Of a DNA stretch of 11,503 bases, positions 5,618-11,503 are shown piece after piece (the stretch's first letter is position 1; every line of letters starts with the position of its first letter). Below the pieces are notes generated by a model that was given only the letters and a program-made list of their open reading frames with translations, ran no database searches and was not told where the DNA came from. Origin of the DNA: an uncultured Johnsonella sp. (GTDB taxonomy: Bacteria; Bacillota; Clostridia; Lachnospirales; Lachnospiraceae). A program made the position numbers and the translations under genes. The DNA lies in assembly GCA_905373785.1 (NCBI GenBank), contig CAJPUK010000066.1, positions 1 through 11,503 of the forward strand, given 5' to 3'.

Positions 5618-7852
5618 TTGGAAAATATTATTGTAACGGAATACTCGGAAGAAATGCAGCAGTCCTATATGGACTATTCCATGAGCGTTATAACTTCAAG
5701 AGCTATTCCCGACATAAGAGACGGCTTAAAACCGGTACAAAGAAGAGTGCTATACGATATGTCCGAGCTTAGACTGCTTTCTGACAGACCGCACAGGAAG
5801 TCAGCCAGAATAGTCGGAGATACCATGGGTAAATACCACCCACACGGAGATTCATCTATTTACGAAACCTTAGTAGTACTTACTCAAACTTGGAAAAAGT
5901 CCATGCCGCTGATAGACGGACACGGCAACTTCGGCTCTATAGAAGGAGACGGAGCTGCTGCCATGAGATATACGGAAGCTAAACTTATGAAGTTTACGGA
6001 AGAAGTATATCTTAAGGATTTGGATAAGACTGTAAATTTTGTATCAAACTATGATGAGACTGAAAAAGAGCCGGAAGTATTGCCGGTAAGGATTCCTAAC
6101 ATACTTATAAACGGAGCTGAGGGCATAGCTGTAGGTATGTCAACTTCCATAGCACCGCACAATTTATCCGAAGTGTGTGATGCCTGCATAGCCTATGTGA
6201 AAAATAGGGATATAAGTCTTAAGAAACTTATGGAGATCATGCCGGGTCCGGACTTTCCCACTGGCGGCATCATAGCCAATAAAAAGGAATTATATGACAT
6301 ATATGAAAGCGGCAGCGGCAAGCTTAAGATTCGTGGCAGAATAGAAATGGAGCTTGGCAGAAAAAAAGCGGATAAGGATAAACTTATAATTACCGAAATT
6401 CCTTATACCATGGTAGGATCTGGAATAAATAAATTCTTACAGGATATAGCCAACCTGGTTGAGACAAGGAAACTTCCAGAAGTGGTTGATATAAGCAATC
6501 AATCTGATAAAAACGGTACAAGGATCGTGCTTGAGCTAAGAAAAGATGCGGATATAGACAGGATAAAAAATGTACTTTACAAAAAGACTAAGTTTGAAGA
6601 CAGTTTAGGTATAAATATGCTTGCAATAGTAAATTCAAGACCTGAAACACTTGGGCTTAAAAACATACTGTCACATTTTCTTGAGTTTCAGTACACTAAT
6701 AATACAAACAAGTACAATATATTGTTGGCAAAGGAGCTTGAAAAAAAGGAGATACAGGAAGGACTTATTAAGGCAAGCGACTGTATAGACCTTATTATAG
6801 CAATATTAAGAGGGGCTAAGACCCTAAATCAGGCAAAGCTTTGTCTTACCAAGGGCGAGACTAAGGATATAAAATTTAGAACTAAGTCTTTGGAAAACGA
6901 TGCAAAGAAACTTGCATTTACTCAAAATCAGGCACAGGCCATACTGGAGATGAGACTTTACAAGCTCATAGGCTTAGAGATTGAGGCACTGTTAAAAGAG
7001 CACAAGAACACTCTGGCTAATATAGAAGAGTATCAAAACATACTTAAATCAAAAGAAAAGATGGATGCTTTAATTATAAGTGATCTTAAAAAGATAAAAA
7101 AAGACTATGCTACAAAAAGACTTACAGGTATAGAAGATGCCAAAGAAGCTGTATATGAGGAGTTGGAGCAAAAGGCTGAAGAGGTGGTGCTGCTTATAGA
7201 CAGATTCGGCTATGCAAAGCTTATAGACAGATCAACTTATCAAAGAAATGCAGAGAGCATAGAGACAGAATATAAGTATAAACTTGAGGCGTTAAATAAT
7301 GACAAGGTAGTTTTATTTAGCGATATAGGATATATGCACCAGATAAAGCTTAAAGACCTACCGGTATTTAAGCTTAAAGACAAGGGTATACCGCTTGATA
7401 ATATCTGTAAGTTTGATGCAAGCAAGGAAGAGGCTTTATTTATAGAAATCAGCAGTAAGCTTGAAGGGAAGGAACTTATATTTGCAACCGCTCAGGGACT
7501 TGTGAAAAAAACCGCCTATGAAGAGTTTATAACCAATGTAAGGCAAACTCAGGCTATAAAGTTAAATGACGAAGACAGACTTGCAGCGGTAAAGGTACTT
7601 GATGAGAATACCGCCTATATCATAGCCGTATCGGATGCAAATTATGTGCTTAAATTCCCGATAGACGAGGTAGCCCTGATGAAAAAGACCGCCAAGGGAG
7701 AGAAGCTTATGAAACTTGGAAAGGGCGAATTAATATACAATATATACAAGGACAGTGAGGAAGAGATAAAGGACTGTAAGGGCAAAGTTATAGACAAGGA
7801 GAAACTTAAAGATTCCCATAGGGCGGACAGAGGAAAGATATATAATAAATAA
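5618..7852 (+). CDS. parC: DNA topoisomerase IV subunit A (ParC; GyrA family)
   Basis: This is the DNA-cleaving subunit of a type IIA topoisomerase, 744 residues. The winged-helix cleavage domain contains the catalytic tyrosine Y118 in AAAMRYTE and the quinolone-determining loop H-P-H-G-D-S-S-I-Y-E (74-83). Ser79 and Glu83 there are the usual unmutated residues. A tower/coiled-coil region follows, with GPDFPTGG near 210. From about residue 500 a divergent beta-pinwheel repeats D-R-F-G-Y-like blades. I see no GyrA box (QRRGGKG-like), which supports ParC over GyrA. Translation starts at TTG (5618), 8 bases after AGGAGG. The restored parE stop lies 13 bases upstream, so the two subunits are translationally coupled neighbours. 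The N-terminal half is GyrA-like, so the name carries some doubt. Confidence 0.9.
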   Translation: MENIIVTEYSEEMQQSYMDYSMSVITSRAIPDIRDGLKPVQRRVLYDMSELRLLSDRPHRKSARIVGDTMGKYHPHGDSSIYETLVVLTQTWKKSMPLIDGHGNFGSIEGDGAAAMRYTEAKLMKFTEEVYLKDLDKTVNFVSNYDETEKEPEVLPVRIPNILINGAEGIAVGMSTSIAPHNLSEVCDACIAYVKNRDISLKKLMEIMPGPDFPTGGIIANKKELYDIYESGSGKLKIRGRIEMELGRKKADKDKLIITEIPYTMVGSGINKFLQDIANLVETRKLPEVVDISNQSDKNGTRIVLELRKDADIDRIKNVLYKKTKFEDSLGINMLAIVNSRPETLGLKNILSHFLEFQYTNNTNKYNILLAKELEKKEIQEGLIKASDCIDLIIAILRGAKTLNQAKLCLTKGETKDIKFRTKSLENDAKKLAFTQNQAQAILEMRLYKLIGLEIEALLKEHKNTLANIEEYQNILKSKEKMDALIISDLKKIKKDYATKRLTGIEDAKEAVYEELEQKAEEVVLLIDRFGYAKLIDRSTYQRNAESIETEYKYKLEALNNDKVVLFSDIGYMHQIKLKDLPVFKLKDKGIPLDNICKFDASKEEALFIEISSKLEGKELIFATAQGLVKKTAYEEFITNVRQTQAIKLNDEDRLAAVKVLDENTAYIIAVSDANYVLKFPIDEVALMKKTAKGEKLMKLGKGELIYNIYKDSEEEIKDCKGKVIDKEKLKDSHRADRGKIYNK

Positions 7853-7881
7853 TTGTAATAAAATAAAAACTTTTGTATAAT
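7853..7881 (+). promoter_or_regulatory. Candidate promoter just after parC
   Basis: TTGTAA (7853-7858) and a perfect TATAAT (7876-7881) are 17 bases apart, starting immediately after the parC stop. Any transcript would begin near 7888 and run into the terminator at 7931. In such AT-rich DNA this could be chance. Confidence 0.35.
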
Positions 7882-7887
7882 ATATGC

Positions 7888-7965
7888 AGTAAGATAGGTG
7901 TGCAACCTTGTATTATTGATATAATATAACAAAGGCGGCAGAAAACAAAATCTGCCGCCTTTTAT
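7888..7965 (+). ncRNA. Candidate short RNA ending at the parC terminator
   Basis: A promoter-like pair (7853-7881) lies upstream of a strong terminator hairpin (7931-7962) with no open frame between them. The predicted product is about 78 nt, and its 3' half is the hairpin. I recognise no RNA family in it. The simpler reading is that the stretch is only the 3' untranslated end of the parE-parC message. Confidence 0.2.
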
Positions 7966-7966
7966 C
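7931..7966 (+). terminator. Rho-independent terminator of parE-parC
   Basis: AAAGGCGGCAGA (7931-7942) and TCTGCCGCCTTT (7951-7962) form a perfect 12-bp G+C-rich stem with an 8-nt A-rich loop, followed by T residues. The A run before the stem would also give a U tract to a leftward transcript, so it could act in both directions. Confidence 0.93.
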
Positions 7967-8100
7967 TTAGTATAGCTTGGGTAAGGGCAAAAAGACACAG
8001 TTTGGTACTTAAAGAAAAAGCATTAAATATATTGCTTACCCTATGCTGACACAGTAACTTTACAGTTTCAGCTTTTACAGCATTAAGATTGCAGTATTAG

Positions 8101-8160
8101 CAATTTATTGATTTAGTTAAGGCTGAGAGCGAAGTTTTGGAGCAGGACAAATTAAGTTAA
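8101..8160 (+). pseudogene. Relic of an acidic-repeat C-terminal tail
   Basis: The frame from 8101 reads Q-F-I-D-L-V-K-A-E-S-E-V-L-E-Q-D-K-L-S and then stops (TAA, 8158-8160). This matches the repeat tail at 9351-9521: bases 8107-8148 match 9386-9427 at 37 of 42 positions by hand count. The frame is closed upstream by TAG (8098-8100) and TGA (8047-8049) and has no start codon, so it is a remnant. Its stop lies 4 bases before the AGGAGG site of the next gene. That arrangement fits a former operon in which the upstream gene lost its body. The rest of 7966-8100 holds nothing I recognise. Confidence 0.6.
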
Positions 8161-8180
8161 TATAGGAGGAGCGGTGCAGT

Positions 8181-8834
8181 ATGAATTTATTAAAAAAGAA
8201 AAGTCCATGGAAAGTAGTCATTATACTTGCAGTAAGTTTGATTTTGATTGAACTTATATATATTGTGGCTATTTTTAATTCGGGTACAGTTATTGTAATG
8301 AAACATTATAGTGATCAATATTATGGTATCCCTACATTTTCATCAATTACTTCGGCTGAGTATAGGTATTATGCAATATTTAATAAATATACATACAGAA
8401 TTCCATTTTGGCAGGCGTGGATATTTGATCAAAATACAACTGATGTATGGAGTGAAAGAACAAGCCCCATATATATTACAGATAAGTTGGATGAGTCTGA
8501 AGAGTGGAGATATGAAAATGGATATATATATGAAGATAAGGAAGAAGGCAGGTTATTTCTGTCGGACAAACCTAATAACAAATTATCATTAGAAGATATT
8601 GATAATATGGTGAAAATTTATAAAGCCGAAAAAAAGTATAAAGAAAACAATACTTATTATTATAGCAGAGAAGAAACTGAAAAAACCGTTTATAGTTATG
8701 TGATAGAGAAGCATAATAATAAAACGATTATAGCAAACAACGGTAAAGTATATTATATAAAAGACAATGAGATAAGTCAGATATATGACAGTGGAAACAG
8801 AAAATACCGATATTTTAAATGCGTGATGAAATAA
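8181..8834 (+). CDS. Unrecognised single-pass membrane-anchored protein
   Basis: This 217-residue protein belongs to no family I recognise. It has a short basic N-terminus (K-K-K) and one hydrophobic segment at about residues 10-32. A tyrosine- and charge-rich region of about 180 residues follows, probably outside the cell. This layout suggests an uncleaved signal anchor. There is no lipobox and no catalytic motif I can name. The ATG follows AGGAGG (8164-8169) at 11-base spacing, slightly long. The gene is visibly more AT-rich than the housekeeping genes on either side. It lies just after the relic tail and before a second membrane protein gene, in a pocket between parC and asd. Function is unknown. 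Confidence 0.75.
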   Translation: MNLLKKKSPWKVVIILAVSLILIELIYIVAIFNSGTVIVMKHYSDQYYGIPTFSSITSAEYRYYAIFNKYTYRIPFWQAWIFDQNTTDVWSERTSPIYITDKLDESEEWRYENGYIYEDKEEGRLFLSDKPNNKLSLEDIDNMVKIYKAEKKYKENNTYYYSREETEKTVYSYVIEKHNNKTIIANNGKVYYIKDNEISQIYDSGNRKYRYFKCVMK

Positions 8835-8982
8835 CTATAGTGCCAATTATTAATATCTAAACTTTATATATTAAAAGATTGGAAAAATATAATCAGATAT
8901 CGGTTTAAATATTATTATGTCAGTACATAAGGTAATTATTTATGCAAATGATTATATATTAAGAGTAAAGGAAATTACAACA

Positions 8983-9348
8983 ATGAATGAGACAACTTCT
9001 ACAAATAGATGGGGAAGTAGAATAAGGTTATGCTTGATAACATTATTAGGACTTAGTATATTTTTTAAAATAGGCAATTTAATACTTCCGCCGGTTATAG
9101 ATATAAATTTTGAAGACATAGTAACAGTGATAATTTATTGGATCATGCTTTTATTTATCTATACATTATTTGGACTTGTTTTAGCACCTATACCTACCTT
9201 GATTATGATTGTGCTTGTAATATGTATTTTGATATGGTTTATCAAAGGAATAAAACCTAAAAATCATGTGTCTGAGAGTAGGATGCAAATAGATGATATT
9301 GAACAAATTAGAAAAGAAAGAAAAGAACAGATTTTTAATCAAGGTTGA
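8983..9348 (+). CDS. Small membrane protein, frame broken before its repeat tail
   Basis: The 121-residue product has three predicted membrane segments, at about residues 14-35, 46-66 and 70-88, then a charged cytoplasmic-looking stretch (R-K-E-R-K-E-Q). I recognise no family. I chose ATG 8983 because AAAGGA (8967-8972) precedes it at 10-base spacing. The longer option from 8917 has no ribosome site. The frame stops at 9346-9348, but another frame opens at 9293 and runs to 9544 with three acidic repeats. Removing one T from the T5 run at 9332-9336 fuses the two into one protein of 186 residues, continuing E-Q-I-L-I-K-V-D-G-E-A-L-E-Q. So the gene as read is probably the front part of a longer one. 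Confidence 0.65.
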   Translation: MNETTSTNRWGSRIRLCLITLLGLSIFFKIGNLILPPVIDINFEDIVTVIIYWIMLLFIYTLFGLVLAPIPTLIMIVLVICILIWFIKGIKPKNHVSESRMQIDDIEQIRKERKEQIFNQG

Positions 9349-9544
9349 CGGCGAAGCTTTGGAGCAGGAAGGGCAAAGACAGGATATTGATTTAGTCAAG
9401 TCTGGGAGCGAAGCTTTGGAGCAGGATGAACAAAAAGAAAGTATTGATTTAATCGAGTCTGAGAGCGAAGCTTTGGAGAAAGAGGAGCAAAGTCAAGTCA
9501 TTGATGCAAGTCAAAGCCAAAGTTCCGGCACAAAAGAGGAGTAA
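9349..9544 (+). pseudogene. Displaced C-terminal acidic tail of the preceding membrane protein gene
   Basis: This stretch is the +1 frame relative to the 8983 gene. The frame is open from 9293, after TAG at 9290-9292, and closes at TAA 9542-9544. It encodes a Glu/Gln/Asp-rich tail of three repeats ending S-S-G-T-K-E-E. It has no ribosome site of its own at the 9293 ATG, which lies inside the upstream gene. It is most simply the original C-terminus, cut off by a one-base slip in the T5 run at 9332-9336. Independent translation of an 83-residue protein is possible but unsupported. Confidence 0.6.
9351..9521 (+). repeat. Three 57-bp coding tandem repeats (19 residues each)
   Basis: Units begin at 9351, 9408 and 9465, each opening with GCGAAGCTTTGGAG. 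The protein unit is S/G-E-A-L-E-Q/K, then six or seven polar residues, then I-D-L-V/I-K/E-S. The exact 57-base period keeps the frame, and the high identity between units suggests recent expansion. The third unit decays into S-Q-S-Q-S-S. A fourth, partial copy is at 8107-8148. The pattern suits a helical, acidic spacer or interaction tail. Confidence 0.85.
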
Positions 9545-9699
9545 AGAAAATAGCAGTTATTAAAATCACTTGCCATTTAGCTGAATTTATATTATTATCT
9601 CCTACATAATTATAAACATTACAATTTATCCGAGTCATTTGCCTTTATTGATAGTATAAAACTTATAAATAATATTGTGCATATGTTCATTTGCTTAAA

Positions 9700-9728
9700 T
9701 TGTAGCTTATAAATAATTTGTGTATAAA
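9700..9728 (+). promoter_or_regulatory. Possible promoter of asd
   Basis: TTGTAG (9700-9705) and TATAAA (9723-9728) are 17 bases apart, giving a leader of about 30 nt before asd. Both boxes are imperfect and the DNA is very AT-rich, so chance matches are likely. The 9545-9762 gap shows no lysine riboswitch, T-box or terminator that I can recognise. Confidence 0.35.
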
Positions 9729-9762
9729 TATACTATATCTTATAACTTGAATAGGAGAAAAT

Positions 9763-10848
9763 ATGGACAAGAAATTAAAAGTCGGTATACTTGGAGCTAC
9801 CGGTATGGTAGGTCAAAGATTTATATCCTTACTTGAAAACCACCCATGGTATGAGGTTTGTGCAGTTGCTGCGAGTCCAAGCAGCGCAGGAAAAACTTAT
9901 GGCGAAGCTGTAGAAAAAAGATGGAAGATGCCTACAGATATACCTGCCGAAGTTTCCAAACTTATAGTAATGGATGTTAATAATGTAGAAGCAGTGGCAG
10001 CAGAGGTTGATTTTGTATTTTCGGCAGTGGATATGAGCAAGGAAGAAATAAAGAAAATAGAAGAAGATTATGCAAAGACCGAAACACCTGTTGTATCCAA
10101 TAACTCAGCGCATCGTTGGACTAAGGATGTGCCTATGGTTATACCGGAAATCAACCCCGAGCATTTTGAGATCATAGAAGCACAAAAGAAAAGACTTGGA
10201 ACCAAGAGGGGATTTGTAGCGGTTAAGCCTAATTGTTCTATACAAAGCTATGCCCCTGTGCTTAATGCATGGAAGGAGTTTGAGCCTTATGAAGTAATAG
10301 CTACTACATACCAAGCAATATCAGGAGCGGGCAAAACCTTTGCAGAGTGGCCTGAGATGGTAGAAAATGTTATACCTTACATAGGTGGGGAAGAAGAAAA
10401 AAGTGAAAAAGAGCCGCTCAGAATCTTCGGTCATATTGAAGATGGAGAGATAGTGCCGGCTACAAGCCCTAAGATAAGCTGTCAATGCCTTAGAGTGCCG
10501 GTGTTAAACGGACATACGGCAGCAGTATTTGTAAAGCTTAAAAAGGCTGCAACTAAAGAAGAGCTTATACAAAAGTTAAGAGAGTACAGAGGACTTCCTC
10601 AAGATCTTGATCTGCCAAATGCTCCTAAGCAATTTATCACTTACTTTGAAGAGGATGACAGACCTCAGGTTAAGCTTGATGTTGATCATGAAAAAGGCAT
10701 GGGAGTCTCTATAGGTAGACTGCGTGAAGACAGCATTTACGATTGGAAGTTTGTAGGACTTTCTCATAATACTTTAAGAGGTGCTGCCGGCGGAGCATTG
10801 CTTTGTGCGGAACTTCTTACCGCTCAGGGATATATTGCAGCAAAGTAA
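9763..10848 (+). CDS. asd: Aspartate-semialdehyde dehydrogenase, archaeal/fungal type
   Basis: This enzyme reduces aspartyl phosphate to aspartate semialdehyde with NADPH, the branch point to lysine/diaminopimelate, threonine and methionine. It is 361 residues. The Rossmann nucleotide loop G-A-T-G-M-V-G-Q is at 11-18, and SAGKTYGEAV follows at 41-50. The catalytic cysteine is C158 in K-P-N-C-S. QAISGAGKTF lies at 184-193 and NVIPYIGGEEE at 202-212. The catalytic histidine is H251 in L-N-G-H-T. The last three features and the length match the archaeal/yeast branch (asd_EA type) rather than the E. coli-type enzyme. The ATG follows TAGGAG (9752-9757) at 5-base spacing. A small membrane protein gene follows on the same strand. 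Confidence 0.96.
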   Translation: MDKKLKVGILGATGMVGQRFISLLENHPWYEVCAVAASPSSAGKTYGEAVEKRWKMPTDIPAEVSKLIVMDVNNVEAVAAEVDFVFSAVDMSKEEIKKIEEDYAKTETPVVSNNSAHRWTKDVPMVIPEINPEHFEIIEAQKKRLGTKRGFVAVKPNCSIQSYAPVLNAWKEFEPYEVIATTYQAISGAGKTFAEWPEMVENVIPYIGGEEEKSEKEPLRIFGHIEDGEIVPATSPKISCQCLRVPVLNGHTAAVFVKLKKAATKEELIQKLREYRGLPQDLDLPNAPKQFITYFEEDDRPQVKLDVDHEKGMGVSIGRLREDSIYDWKFVGLSHNTLRGAAGGALLCAELLTAQGYIAAK

Positions 10849-10940
10849 ATAATTTTATAACTTAAATTACCTACACTATAATGATTTATCCATCACATAA
10901 ATCGTTACAAACATATATAATTTTATTAATGAGGTGCAAA

Positions 10941-11210
10941 ATGTGGCTTATATTAATTTTTGGTTTGGGAACTTTAATAGCAACTGTATTAAATATCAAT
11001 CAAAAAATAAAAAACAGGGAAACTAAATTTTTAAGATTTATAAGTTTAGTACTTACGGCATTAACTGTTTGTGCCTTTTACAGTGACAGCTCTTTGATGG
11101 CTATAAAAGGAAATATAACAGGATTAATGGATGTCATGCCTATAGTAAGCAAAGCTTTATGGATATTTGTCATTGTTTCAGTGATACTTAATGCTTTTTC
11201 TTTAAAATAA
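10941..11210 (+). CDS. Small three-helix membrane protein of unknown function
   Basis: This 89-residue protein has hydrophobic segments at about residues 1-18, 30-47 and 66-87, and no motif I recognise. I chose ATG 10941 because GAGGT (10931-10935) precedes it at 5-base spacing. An in-frame ATG at 10881 overlaps a TATAAT (10877-10882) and lacks a ribosome site. That TATAAT, with TTTATA (10854-10859) 17 bases upstream, might give the gene its own promoter. No terminator separates it from asd, and the two share the terminator at 11265. Any link to aspartate metabolism is unproven. Confidence 0.7.
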   Translation: MWLILIFGLGTLIATVLNINQKIKNRETKFLRFISLVLTALTVCAFYSDSSLMAIKGNITGLMDVMPIVSKALWIFVIVSVILNAFSLK

Positions 11211-11264
11211 AACTGCATACAATATCTGTATAAAAAATTGTATTCTACATTGAAGTAAAATATA

Positions 11265-11312
11265 ATCCCTCATAGTGCTTGTAATACAAGTGCTATAGGG
11301 GATTTTTGTTTT
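11265..11312 (+). terminator. Rho-independent terminator after the asd-distal membrane gene
   Basis: The arms at 11265-11282 and 11286-11303 fold into an 18-position stem with three G-U pairs, one mismatch and a 3-nt loop. TTTTTGTTTT follows. The stem starts 54 bases after the preceding stop and would end transcripts from asd and the small gene. Confidence 0.88.
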
Positions 11313-11503
11313 GAAATATGTTGCTTAAAAATCCGTCATTTTTGAGGCTTATCAAAGTTTTATTTAATTACAAGTTTAAACTTCCTATACCAAAAATTGG
11401 ATAAGCACATTGAAACTTCGAGATTTCAGCTAATAAAATGATGATTTATCGGGGAGTTGGCAACATAAACAATTAGGCAGCAATAATTAACAGAAACACT
11501 CCC
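11313..11503. other. AT-rich stretch with no gene seen, running to the window edge
   Basis: Neither strand has a convincing start, ribosome site or family match. GGGAGT (11452-11457) and ACTCCC (11498-11503) are inverted and could frame a structured leader or an element end, but the sequence stops there. Confidence 0.5.

Noticed and set aside
8917..8982. Start of the small membrane protein at ATG 8917
   Set aside because: No ribosome binding site precedes it. ATG 8983 has AAAGGA at suitable spacing and places the first membrane segment near the N-terminus.
9545..9762. Lysine riboswitch or T-box upstream of asd
   Set aside because: The stretch is short and AT-rich. I found none of the conserved G-rich helices, T-box sequence or terminator expected of such leaders.
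11452..11503. Mobile element end or riboswitch framed by GGGAGT/ACTCCC
   Set aside because: Six bases of inverted match at a window edge are not enough. There is no transposase, no target duplication and no recognised aptamer.

Overview
The window reads as ordinary chromosome of a low-G+C Clostridia-type Firmicute, most likely a Lachnospiraceae member. The evidence is AT-rich coding sequence with frequent ATA (Ile) and AGA (Arg) codons, AGGAGG ribosome binding sites, a CIRCE/HrcA-type groE control region, a parE-parC pair without neighbouring dnaA/recF, and an archaeal/fungal-type aspartate-semialdehyde dehydrogenase. The family assignment is inference; I cannot name a genus.

Layout from left to right. 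(1) 1-2110: the heat-shock operon groES-groEL, with a CIRCE operator overlapping a near-consensus sigma-A promoter, closed by a strong terminator. (2) 2106-3531: a run of four degenerate ~37-bp tandem repeats, then a leftward XerS-like tyrosine recombinase with a complete catalytic set. A doubtful 61-codon ORF precedes it on the same strand. (3) 3532-7965: a rightward promoter driving parE and parC, the two topoisomerase IV subunits, ending at a 12-bp-stem terminator. parE carries an apparent one-base deletion near its 3' end. Its normal C-terminus is intact in another frame and ends exactly at the parC ribosome binding site. (4) 7966-9545: an accessory pocket of unrecognised membrane-anchored proteins. 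One ends in three 19-residue acidic repeats, displaced by an apparent one-base slip in a T run. A decayed copy of the same repeat lies about 1.3 kb upstream, in front of the first pocket gene. (5) 9700-11312: asd (lysine/threonine/methionine/diaminopimelate branch) and a small three-helix membrane protein, closed by a long-stem terminator. (6) 11313-11503: AT-rich, no gene seen.

The housekeeping blocks (chaperonin, decatenation, aspartate-family biosynthesis) do not form one pathway. The parts most worth attention are the two apparent homopolymer frameshifts, the shared coding repeat that links the relic to the intact tail, and the repeat array beside the recombinase. I found no convincing new defence or mobile system. 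The pocket at 7966-9545 is the only stretch with genes I cannot place.
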